Below are positions 1-7,384 of a stretch of 17,984 nucleotides of DNA, piece by piece. The first letter of the stretch is position 1; each line of letters begins with the position of its first letter. The position numbers and the translations under genes were made by a program. The DNA comes from an uncultured Lachnospiraceae bacterium. GTDB taxonomy: Bacteria > Bacillota > Clostridia > Lachnospirales > Lachnospiraceae. The stretch covers positions 1-17,984 of the forward strand of contig CAMWKA010000004.1 of the NCBI GenBank assembly GCA_947174725.1, in the 5' to 3' direction. Below the pieces are notes generated by a model that worked only from the letters and a program-made list of their open reading frames with translations, was not told where the DNA came from and made no database searches.

Positions 1-112
1 TATAAGGTCCCTTTTGACACCCGAATCAAATTAGATAATCGCGAAAAAGTTATAAAGCAATTGTTTTTTGATCACATATAGTATTTTAAATAATTATAAG
101 GAGAAAATCAAT

Positions 113-919
113 ATGAAGATCGGCGGATTTCTTCCTACAACTTTATGAGATTATCCTGAAAAGCTGGCATGTACCATTTTTACATACGGCTGCAACTTCC
201 GTTGCCCGTTTTGTCAGAATGGTTCTTTGGTGCTTGGAACATCTTCCGGTGTTTTAGATGCTTCTACATACCGGAATTCAGATATTCTTGAACGGATCGA
301 AAAAAGGAAAAACGTACTGGAAGGCGTATGCATCACCGGCGGAGAACCCACCCTGCAAAAGGATCTTTCGGATTTTCTCAGAGAAATCAAAAATCTGGGA
401 TTGCTTGTGAAACTGGATACCAACGGCAGCCGGCCGGATGTCGTCAAGTCATTATATCAGGAAGGTCTTATCGATTACGTCGCAATGGACATCAAAACTT
501 CCAAGGAAAATTATCCTGCCGTCAGCGGTATTTCCGATCTTTCCATTGCAGCCATTGAAAAGTCCGTGGAATTTCTGATACATTCCGGTATCGTTTACGA
601 ATTCCGGACAACACTGGTCAAAGGGCTGCATACTTATGCCGATATGGAGGCCATTGCCGCATGGCTGGAAGGGGCGGAAAGATATTATCTACAGTCCTAC
701 GAGGATAGTGAGCAGATTCTCTGTAAATTAATACCGTCCTATACAGACAGCATGCCGCATACCGATTCTTTGCTATCGACGGATAACGAAAACGCTCCCC
801 AGACTGATAAATTTACGCTGGAAACATTTTCTACAGAGGAACTACAGCAGTTTCTTAAGATTGCGCAACAAATGATCCCTTCTGCCACGCTGCGTGGTGT
901 AGAGATGCCGACCTCCTAA
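113..919 (+). pseudogene. Radical SAM activating protein (NrdG2-like), interrupted by in-frame TGA
   Basis: The frame opening at ATG 113 reads as an anaerobic ribonucleotide reductase (or other glycyl-radical enzyme) activase of the NrdG2/TIGR02495 kind, which uses a 4Fe-4S cluster and SAM to make the glycyl radical. AAGGAG at 98-103 sits 9 bases before the ATG. Codons 27, 31 and 34 give the cluster motif CNFRCPFC, and a GGEPTLQ SAM-binding motif follows near codon 75. Codon 12 (146-148) is TGA, within the conserved N-terminal TTL-x-DYP motif where relatives have Leu, Ile or Ser; TCA to TGA is one base change. The frame is otherwise open to TAA at 917-919. The first usual start after the TGA is a TTG at 227, which lies beyond the cluster cysteines, so internal restart would give an inactive protein. 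A polar Thr/Asp/Ser-rich insert (about codons 205-232) lengthens the C-terminus. TGA is a normal stop elsewhere in the window, so this is a nonsense mutation, a base-call error or, less likely, recoding. Confidence 0.8.
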
Positions 920-1953
920 AATTCTACTTTCCGCATATAATATCCCACGCCGCCTGCCGGTTCATAACCTTCAAATCCAAACATCTCCGCCACCATCTGC
1001 TCCCGCTCATCAAAGGTGCCCGGCACACCGATATAATATCCCTGCCGTTCGTCATCCTGATAATATCCAAGGATAAGATGGCGGTAATTATAGAAACCAT
1101 GCAAAAGAAAACTGTTGTTGGCCAGTTTCCGGTATTCCGGCGCAAGTAATTTCAAGGTAAATGGATTGATACTGATATAATCCCCCTGATCTTCAAAGGG
1201 ATGCACCAGCTGATGCGTTTCTATCAATTCCTCCCATGTCGTCCTGTGGACAGACGTCTGCGCCTGGGAATCTGTCCTGAAATCGCTGCTATGCAATTCA
1301 TTCTCTGAATTGCCATTCAACTCGTCAACATATGCGACGCTTTCCAAATTGCCGTCCATTTCATCTACATATTCAGCGCTTTCCGGATTGCCGTTCATCT
1401 CATCGACATATTCGACGCTTTCCGAATTACCGTTGATTCCATCAATATATTCGACGCTTTCCAGATTTTCATCGTTATACCGATGATCATCCCGGTCAAG
1501 ATATTGTGTCTCTTCCGTATGACCACTGGTACTATTCTCGGAGGAATATGTCCTCTCAGGACGCTTCACAGGCTTCTCCTGAAAGGTCGGCTCCATATGT
1601 TGTTTTATATTCCTGAAAAAACAACTTCCCCAACGCCGTTTTCCTAGCGCAAAATAAAATCCCTCAAGCGCGGAAAAATCCACTTCCGTTTTTCCCAGAC
1701 TGTTTCTTTTATAACAGTTTACAAAATCAGCCTCTCCTTTTTCAACCCGGAATTCCTCCAAAAAAACCTGTTCACTGTTGATCAGACCAAACCAACGGCA
1801 CAGCCTGTTCTCCACGCCCGGAAGATTTCTGATCCCCACATGCACATGACAGTCATCGTCCTTAAACGTCAGGCTGATAAATCCTACATTAGATATTCTG
1901 CTGCCATTCTCATAATAATCTATGTAATATATCTTCTTATCAAAATAAAACAA
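916..1953 (-). CDS. DUF6128-like protein with internal 13-residue repeats
   Basis: An uncharacterised protein of about 345 residues. I recognise the layout of Lachnospiraceae proteins annotated as DUF6128: an N-terminal domain (FYFDKKIYYIDYYENG at the start), a variable acidic linker, and a C-terminal domain with HPFEDQGDYISINPFTLK and YYIGVPGTFDEREQMVAEMF. No catalytic motif, signal peptide or membrane segment is visible, so it is probably cytoplasmic. The linker holds four tandem 13-residue repeats. Start choice: GGAGG at 1961-1965 is 7 bases from TTG 1953 but only 1 base from ATG 1959. ATG 1971 has no Shine-Dalgarno and lies close to the predicted transcription start. I therefore prefer TTG 1953, with ATG 1959 possible. 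The gene converges on the activase; the two stop codons share the bases CTAA (916-919). Function unknown. Confidence 0.75.
   Translation of the reverse strand: MFYFDKKIYYIDYYENGSRISNVGFISLTFKDDDCHVHVGIRNLPGVENRLCRWFGLINSEQVFLEEFRVEKGEADFVNCYKRNSLGKTEVDFSALEGFYFALGKRRWGSCFFRNIKQHMEPTFQEKPVKRPERTYSSENSTSGHTEETQYLDRDDHRYNDENLESVEYIDGINGNSESVEYVDEMNGNPESAEYVDEMDGNLESVAYVDELNGNSENELHSSDFRTDSQAQTSVHRTTWEELIETHQLVHPFEDQGDYISINPFTLKLLAPEYRKLANNSFLLHGFYNYRHLILGYYQDDERQGYYIGVPGTFDEREQMVAEMFGFEGYEPAGGVGYYMRKVEF
1309..1464 (-). repeat. Four tandem 39-bp coding repeats
   Basis: Within the DUF6128-like gene, 156 bases encode four consecutive 13-residue units of the form x-ESVEYVDEMNGN. The variants are LESVEYIDGINGN, SESVEYVDEMNGN, PESAEYVDEMDGN and LESVAYVDELNGN. 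The units are in frame with no spacer and are strongly acidic. They differ from each other at several bases, so the array is not a very recent duplication. It sits in the linker between the two conserved ends of the protein. Confidence 0.9.
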
Positions 1954-1969
1954 CCTCATCCCTCCGATC

Positions 1970-1992
1970 ATATACTATTATAAATAGTATAT
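1970..1992 (-). promoter_or_regulatory. Palindrome containing the -10 box of the DUF6128-like gene
   Basis: A 23-base near-perfect palindrome has 10-base arms (ATATACTATT and AATAGTATAT) around a 3-base centre. Read on the minus strand it contains a perfect TATAAT (1977-1982), which places a transcription start near 1970, just ahead of the GGAGG site at 1961-1965. No good -35 box is visible 16-18 bases upstream. An operator overlapping the -10 is plausible but inferred. Confidence 0.4.
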
Positions 1993-2027
1993 GAGAAATG
2001 AAGTTGAAATATGACTTTAAATTGTTT

Positions 2028-3119
2028 TTATACGCTTTCCTGTTGGTGCAGATATTTCATATACCGGGCAACCATCAGCGCAATCTTAAAGGTCAATGCA
2101 TCATCAAACTTACGAATATCCAGACCTGTTTGTTTTTGCAGTTTTTCCAGCCGATAGACCAGCGTATTTCGGTGAACAAACAATTCCCTTGCTGTCTCGG
2201 AAACATTAAGATTATTTTCAAAAAACATATTGATCGTTCCCAATTCTTCTTCGCTTAGGTTCAGGATATCCTTATCCTCAAAGATCTCATAAAGATACAT
2301 TTCACACAGCGAGATCGGCAGCTGATGAATCAGACGTCCGATTCCCAGAGACGCATATGCCGCAATCTCATTGCCCTGATCAAAAATCCCCGCGACCTCC
2401 AGCGCTACTTTTGCTTCCTTATAGGATTTAGAAAGATCCTTCAATTCCTTAACTATCGTGCCATATGCTACCCTGACTTTCACCATCAGCTCCGTATTGA
2501 CCGTGCTGGCAATCTGCCTGCCGATTTCATCAAGCCGCTCCTTATCCCTCTCTTCAGGAAAGGATTTGATCAAAATCAGGTTTTTTTCGTCTACCGCGGT
2601 CACAAAATCGTCCGTATTCTCTGAAAAGATATTTCGCAAAAGTTCTCTGCAGGGTTCCGTCAGATCATTTCCAATCTCGATCAGATAGATCACCCGGTCA
2701 AGTATGGCTCGGATATTTAATTTATTGGCTTTATTATAGATATCCACGGTCAGAAGATTATCCATTAGCAAATTTTGGTAAAATCCATTATAATCAACCC
2801 TCTCCTTATATGCCGATAACAGATGCGTAATCTCGCTGACTGCAATCCGCCCCAGCACATATCCGTCACTTCCATCGCCATGGACAATAAGAACATAGAC
2901 GATATCATCTTCATCTATAATTTTCAAGAGATGGAATCCCGATATATTCTGGCTGTCCGCCGGAGACTCGGCAAATCCCCTGATGATATCCTGCTGCAGA
3001 TCCAAATATTCAAATGTCGTCACCAGTTCCCTACCATTCTCATCCGTCACGCAGAAATCCGCCTTGGTAATCTTTTTCAGGTCATTTATACTGCTCTGTA
3101 TAATCTTTGACGATAACAT
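2028..3119 (-). CDS. PucR/CdaR-family transcriptional regulator
   Basis: A 363-residue regulator with the CdaR/PucR layout. The N-terminal sensory part (about 1-110) contains FCVTDENGREL, which resembles small-molecule-binding regulators. A middle GGDEF-like CdaR region spans about 130-260. The C-terminal PucR-type helix-turn-helix is at about 290-350, with NNLNVSETARELFVHRNTLVYRLEKL followed by TGLDIRKFDDALTFKIALMV; this signature is very characteristic. It would bind DNA in the cytoplasm in response to a metabolite. The ligand cannot be read from sequence: family members sense sugar diacids, purines or amino acids. The start is well placed, with GGAGGG just upstream of ATG 3119, and a promoter-like pair lies at 3151-3179. 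The sugar-ABC ATPase gene lies upstream on the same strand, beyond comFB and two terminators, so a role in carbohydrate regulation is a guess from position. Confidence 0.88.
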   Translation of the reverse strand: MLSSKIIQSSINDLKKITKADFCVTDENGRELVTTFEYLDLQQDIIRGFAESPADSQNISGFHLLKIIDEDDIVYVLIVHGDGSDGYVLGRIAVSEITHLLSAYKERVDYNGFYQNLLMDNLLTVDIYNKANKLNIRAILDRVIYLIEIGNDLTEPCRELLRNIFSENTDDFVTAVDEKNLILIKSFPEERDKERLDEIGRQIASTVNTELMVKVRVAYGTIVKELKDLSKSYKEAKVALEVAGIFDQGNEIAAYASLGIGRLIHQLPISLCEMYLYEIFEDKDILNLSEEELGTINMFFENNLNVSETARELFVHRNTLVYRLEKLQKQTGLDIRKFDDALTFKIALMVARYMKYLHQQESV

Positions 3120-3150
3120 ATCTTCCCTCCGTCCGATTTAATCTATCTAT

Positions 3151-3179
3151 ATGGTACAATACCCTTATCAAAAAATCAA
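3151..3179 (-). promoter_or_regulatory. Probable promoter of the PucR-type regulator
   Basis: On the minus strand, TTGATT (3174-3179) is followed by a 17-base spacer and TACCAT (3151-3156). Each box matches the sigma-A consensus at 4 of 6 positions, and the start codon is about 30 bases further on. The site lies just after the comFB terminator, so the regulator is probably its own transcription unit. Confidence 0.45.
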
Positions 3180-3185
3180 GAAGCG

Positions 3186-3215
3186 TCAAAAACGCGTCCG
3201 CTGCTGCGGACGCGT
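3186..3215 (-). terminator. Rho-independent terminator of comFB
   Basis: A perfect 10-bp stem (ACGCGTCCGC, 3192-3201, with GCGGACGCGT, 3206-3215) closes a TGCT loop. On the minus strand it is followed by a run of five T (complement of 3187-3191). It lies about 40 bases after the comFB stop. Confidence 0.85.
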
Positions 3216-3253
3216 CATGCATCATTTCAAAATCTAACCCGTCATTTGGTTGT

Positions 3254-3562
3254 TCAAAGATGCGGTGCATTCCCCACAATCTCCATCCCCTTGCTGACTT
3301 CTACAGTGACTTCTATGTCTCTTTGTATCTGATTGGCTTCAAATCGATAAAACACATTTCCTTTAAGGGAGCGCACATATTGTGCCGGTAGCCGGTTTAA
3401 CGCATACGCCGCCACATCCATGCGACATTTTTCACATTTGCAGCAATCTCGTTCCGCCCACAACTGATCAATTTTATCAAGCACCGTCTGCTCCATTAAA
3501 TTTACTAACCCTTCCATACTAAGTTTTTCCCCATTTCTATCCTTTTTGTAATATTGGTGCAT
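3254..3562 (-). CDS. comFB: ComFB-family small protein
   Basis: A 102-residue protein matching the ComFB (late competence development) family. It has a helical N-terminus (LVNLMEQTVLDKIDQLW), a cysteine cluster CCKCEKC at about residues 40-46, then the typical MDVAAYALNRLPAQYV and a C-terminal acidic strand. The cysteines suggest metal binding or redox sensitivity. In other bacteria ComFB-type proteins have been reported to bind cyclic di-nucleotides; applying that here is inference. Start: ATG 3562 has no good Shine-Dalgarno and a TATTAT -10-like box lies only about 12 bases upstream. The in-frame ATG at 3517, preceded by GGGGA, may be the true start and gives 87 residues. The stop is TGA, followed by a strong terminator. 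It appears to be transcribed alone. Confidence 0.8.
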   Translation of the reverse strand: MHQYYKKDRNGEKLSMEGLVNLMEQTVLDKIDQLWAERDCCKCEKCRMDVAAYALNRLPAQYVRSLKGNVFYRFEANQIQRDIEVTVEVSKGMEIVGNAPHL

Positions 3563-3582
3563 ATCTCTGATTTATAATACAC

Positions 3583-3730
3583 TATCCGCAGTGCATCATT
3601 CGGAAAACCTCCGGTTTTCCGAATTCACGGGCTTCGCCCTATGCTCTCTCATGTATTCTTATCCGCAGTGCCCTGCTCGATTCCGCCTTGCTTCATCTCG
3701 CTCACGGGCTTCGCCCTATGCTCACTCATG
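3583..3730. repeat. Two-copy 77-bp-period intergenic repeat
   Basis: TATCCGCAGTGC occurs at 3583-3594 and 3660-3671. A 29-base block beginning TCACGGGCTTCGCCC occurs at 3625-3653 and 3702-3730 with one mismatch. Both pairs are exactly 77 bases apart, so this is a diverged tandem duplication whose middle third has been replaced: copy 1 holds a hairpin, copy 2 does not. Each block carries a small GGGC-ttc-GCCC hairpin. It lies between the ABC ATPase terminator and comFB; no protein is credible here. Confidence 0.75.
3598..3624. repeat. 12-bp-stem hairpin in the intergenic repeat block
   Basis: A perfect inverted repeat has arms ATTCGGAAAACC (3598-3609) and GGTTTTCCGAAT (3613-3624) and a 3-base loop. 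There is no T-run on either side, so it is not a typical terminator. It lies just upstream of comFB on the minus strand. Confidence 0.7.
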
Positions 3731-3779
3731 AAATCATATGCCGCCTGTAAGCAAGCTTCCAGGCGGCATATGATTTCAT
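3728..3779. repeat. Long 20-bp perfect hairpin
   Basis: Arms 3728-3747 and 3760-3779 are perfectly complementary over 20 bases, with a 12-base loop that itself contains AAGC-AA-GCTT. No T-run follows on either strand. The left arm begins inside the second copy of the 77-bp repeat. Its length and perfection suggest selection or recent origin, as a structured RNA, a protein-binding site or part of a small mobile element. Confidence 0.8.
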
Positions 3780-3851
3780 TCATTCGCGCACTGCTCATTG
3801 CTTACGTGGATATTATACCATATTTTCTTATTATATAAAGTATTATCTATC

Positions 3852-3888
3852 AAAAAATGCGCCTGTACAATAAACAGGCGCATTTTTA
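3852..3888 (-). terminator. Bidirectional-type terminator after the ABC ATPase gene
   Basis: A 14-bp perfect stem (3853-3866 with 3874-3887; core ATGCGCCTGT and ACAGGCGCAT) closes a 7-base loop, flanked by A-rich and T-rich runs. Minus-strand transcripts of the upstream ATPase gene would end in a run of six T. It is 18 bases past the ATPase stop. Confidence 0.9.
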
Positions 3889-3905
3889 AAACGAACGTCT
3901 GAAGC

Positions 3906-5018
3906 CTAGTTAGTAATCGTAACTTCTGTATCTTTGTCGAAAACATGAATCTTATCAACATCGAATGCGAACTTAACAACATCGCCAGGTCTTGCCGTTG
4001 TTCTCGGATCAACCCTTGCTGTCATCGGGAAGCCTTCCAGATCGAAGTACAGATATACTTCTGCACCAAGAAGTTCGTAAACTTTGATTGTTGATTCAAA
4101 TACGCTGAGCGGAGATGCCTCAACCATCATTTCGCTGTCATATACATCTTCCGGACGGATACCAAATGTAACGGTCTGCCCATCATAACCGCCATCGATC
4201 AACTTCTTGGACTTAGCCGGAGAAAGAGGAATGGAACGATCAGCAATCTTTAAGTACGCAACCTCGCCCTGAACTTCTACAACTGCATCCAGGAAGTTCA
4301 TCTGCGGTGATCCCATGAATCCTGCTACGAACAGGTTCTGCGGTTTCTCGTAAAGGTTCTGCGGTGTATCTACCTGCTGTACAATACCGTCCTTCATAAC
4401 TACGATCCTGGTTCCCAGCGTCATAGCCTCTGTCTGGTCATGTGTTACATAGATGATGGTTGTTCCAAGTCTCTGGTGAAGCTTAGCGATCTCAATACGC
4501 ATCTGTACACGAAGTTTTGCGTCCAAGTTGGAAAGAGGCTCGTCCATAAGGAATACCTTAGGATTACGAACGATCGCACGGCCCATAGCAACTCGCTGTC
4601 TCTGACCACCGGAAAGAGCCTTCGGCTTACGATCAAGCAGGGAAACCAGATCCAGAATCTTAGCTGCTTCCTTAACCATCTTATCGATCTCATCAGAAGG
4701 AACCTTTCTTAACTTAAGACCAAACGCCATATTATCATAAACTGACATATGAGGATACAATGCGTAATTCTGGAATACCATTGCGATATCTCTATCTTTA
4801 GGTTCTACGTCATTAACCAATCTGTCACCGATTCTTAATTCACCGGAACTGATATCCTCCAGACCTGCAATCATACGAAGTGTTGTTGACTTACCGCATC
4901 CGGAAGGTCCTACGAAGATGATGAACTCCTGATCCGCAATCTCAAGGTTGAAGTTCTTAACAGCTTCAAATCCGTTAGAATAAACCTTGCAAATGTTTTT
5001 CAAAGATAAACTTGCCAT
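3906..5018 (-). CDS. ugpC: Sugar ABC transporter ATP-binding protein (MsmK/UgpC/MalK type)
   Basis: A 370-residue ATPase energising carbohydrate uptake at the inner face of the membrane. The nucleotide-binding domain carries Walker [10 protein letters not shown] (37-45), Q-loop Q83, signature LSGGQ (135-139), Walker B VFLMDE (155-160) followed by PLSNLDAK, and H-loop H193. Residues from about 240 on form the TOBE/regulatory domain of CUT1-family ATPases ([21 protein letters not shown]). Length and motifs are complete. GGAGG lies 7 bases before ATG 5018. No permease or binding-protein gene is adjacent, and terminators lie on both sides. As known for MsmK and similar proteins, it probably serves several sugar permeases encoded elsewhere. 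The substrate is therefore not assignable, and ugpC is a family label rather than a claim for glycerol-3-phosphate. Confidence 0.92.
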   Translation of the reverse strand: MASLSLKNICKVYSNGFEAVKNFNLEIADQEFIIFVGPSGCGKSTTLRMIAGLEDISSGELRIGDRLVNDVEPKDRDIAMVFQNYALYPHMSVYDNMAFGLKLRKVPSDEIDKMVKEAAKILDLVSLLDRKPKALSGGQRQRVAMGRAIVRNPKVFLMDEPLSNLDAKLRVQMRIEIAKLHQRLGTTIIYVTHDQTEAMTLGTRIVVMKDGIVQQVDTPQNLYEKPQNLFVAGFMGSPQMNFLDAVVEVQGEVAYLKIADRSIPLSPAKSKKLIDGGYDGQTVTFGIRPEDVYDSEMMVEASPLSVFESTIKVYELLGAEVYLYFDLEGFPMTARVDPRTTARPGDVVKFAFDVDKIHVFDKDTEVTITN

Positions 5019-5091
5019 TTTCCTGCCTCCTAATTATTGAATTATACTATGTACGTATATTCCGCACTTAAGTATAAGTATAAAATTTTTC

Positions 5092-5108
5092 CAATAGAAT
5101 TTCTATTG
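5092..5108. promoter_or_regulatory. Operator-like palindrome upstream of the ABC ATPase
   Basis: CAATAGAA-T-TTCTATTG is a perfect 17-base palindrome 74 bases upstream of the ATPase start. AT-rich -10-like boxes (TATACT at 5071-5076 and 5077-5082, TATAAT at 5041-5046, minus strand) lie downstream of it. No consensus -35 is visible. It may be a repressor or activator site; the regulator is unknown. Confidence 0.4.
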
Positions 5109-5232
5109 TTTACTTACCAAAAAATAAAGTTTTTCCTTGTGAGAAATACTAATTAATTCCCATGCCGGGCATTTCTTTCGTCAAGATGACAAGGCTTTTT
5201 TGTTTTTTATGTATAATTTGACGAACCCTTTT

Positions 5233-5781
5233 CTATCGCATAAAATACCATACCATCGGGGTATAACGGATCCCATCCTTGCTTTCTTCCGGTTTTACGG
5301 CGTGAAATCCGATCTTTTTATAAAATTCCACAGCATACGGCGCTGCATTGACCGTACAAAAAATCTTTCCCTTCTCCTCATACAGATACGTCGCCACATA
5401 ATTCAGCAATGCCCTGCCGATCCCCTGTTTATGATATTTTTCATCCACAAAAAGCAGGGAAATATGATTTCCTTCACGAAGAGAGATGAGCCCTACAATC
5501 TTCTCTTCTTCTCTGATCAATGTCCCGCCTTTTCCTGAGTCCTCCGCCAATTTTTTTTCTTCGGGCCTGACGTTGTACGTTTGCTGAACCTTTTCCACCG
5601 CCACAAAAAGCTGGTAGTTACCCATAATAAACATCCGATTCAGCGTCGTATCCGAAATAAAATCCAGAAAACTGTCAACTCCCTGGGGTGTATAGTCCGA
5701 AGCTTCAAAACGCAAAAAAGTCCTCCATGCCAACGCCATGGCGGACTCCCATTCATCTCGTTTTGCAGGTCTAATTTTCAT
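5233..5781 (-). CDS. GNAT-family N-acetyltransferase
   Basis: A GNAT acetyltransferase of about 182 residues that would transfer an acetyl group from acetyl-CoA to an amine; the substrate is unknown. The acetyl-CoA pyrophosphate-binding motif A is clear: ISLLFVDEKYHKQGIGRALL, with the Q-x-x-G-x-G/A core as QGIGRA. Motif B follows as TVNAAPYAVEFYKKIGFHAV, and an N-terminal MKIRPAKRDEWESAMALAW fits the usual first strand and helix. The protein is cytoplasmic. Start: I chose ATG 5781 because it gives the normal family N-terminus. ATG 5793 and TTG 5823 are in frame upstream, and the nearest AAAGG is rather far (13 bases) from 5781. It lies downstream of the beta-glucoside operon on the same strand, separated by a weak hairpin, and is probably functionally unrelated. 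Confidence 0.85.
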   Translation of the reverse strand: MKIRPAKRDEWESAMALAWRTFLRFEASDYTPQGVDSFLDFISDTTLNRMFIMGNYQLFVAVEKVQQTYNVRPEEKKLAEDSGKGGTLIREEEKIVGLISLREGNHISLLFVDEKYHKQGIGRALLNYVATYLYEEKGKIFCTVNAAPYAVEFYKKIGFHAVKPEESKDGIRYTPMVWYFMR

Positions 5782-5872
5782 ACTAATAACCATGCCTTTC
5801 CACAGCCTGCGAATTCTCGGCAACGAAAAATGTTATCTTTTTGTTGTATGCTGCCACAGGCATAATATTCGC

Positions 5873-5892
5873 AAAACGAATAAATTCGTTTT
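5873..5892 (-). terminator. Weak hairpin after the GH1 gene
   Basis: AAAACGAA and TTCGTTTT form an 8-bp stem with a TAAA loop, about 30 bases past the glucosidase stop. The T-run is inside the stem rather than after it, so termination may be partial. Confidence 0.4.
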
Positions 5893-5920
5893 ATTTATCT
5901 TTATTATAATTCCAGAATTT

Positions 5921-7384
<1,464 letters not shown>

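Noticed and set aside
1..112. TATAAG at the window start resembling the Nextera mosaic end, and a TTGACA at 14-19 as a promoter
   Set aside because: Only six bases match and the next ones do not continue the adapter. The nearest -10-like GATAAT (34-39) is only 14 bases from the TTGACA, too close for a good promoter. Apart from the ribosome site nothing firm is seen in this stretch.
146..190. Selenocysteine insertion at the activase TGA
   Set aside because: The only hairpin downstream is a 5-bp ATGTA/TACAT stem about 22 bases away without typical SECIS features, and no selenoprotein of this family with Sec at this position is known to me.
3082..3279. Open frame of 65 codons overlapping the comFB terminator and regulator promoter
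   Set aside because: It runs through a perfect terminator hairpin and two genes in other frames, with no ribosome site or family features.
3583..3779. CRISPR array or attachment site
   Set aside because: Only two copies of the repeat, unequal middle segments, no cas genes and no integrase.
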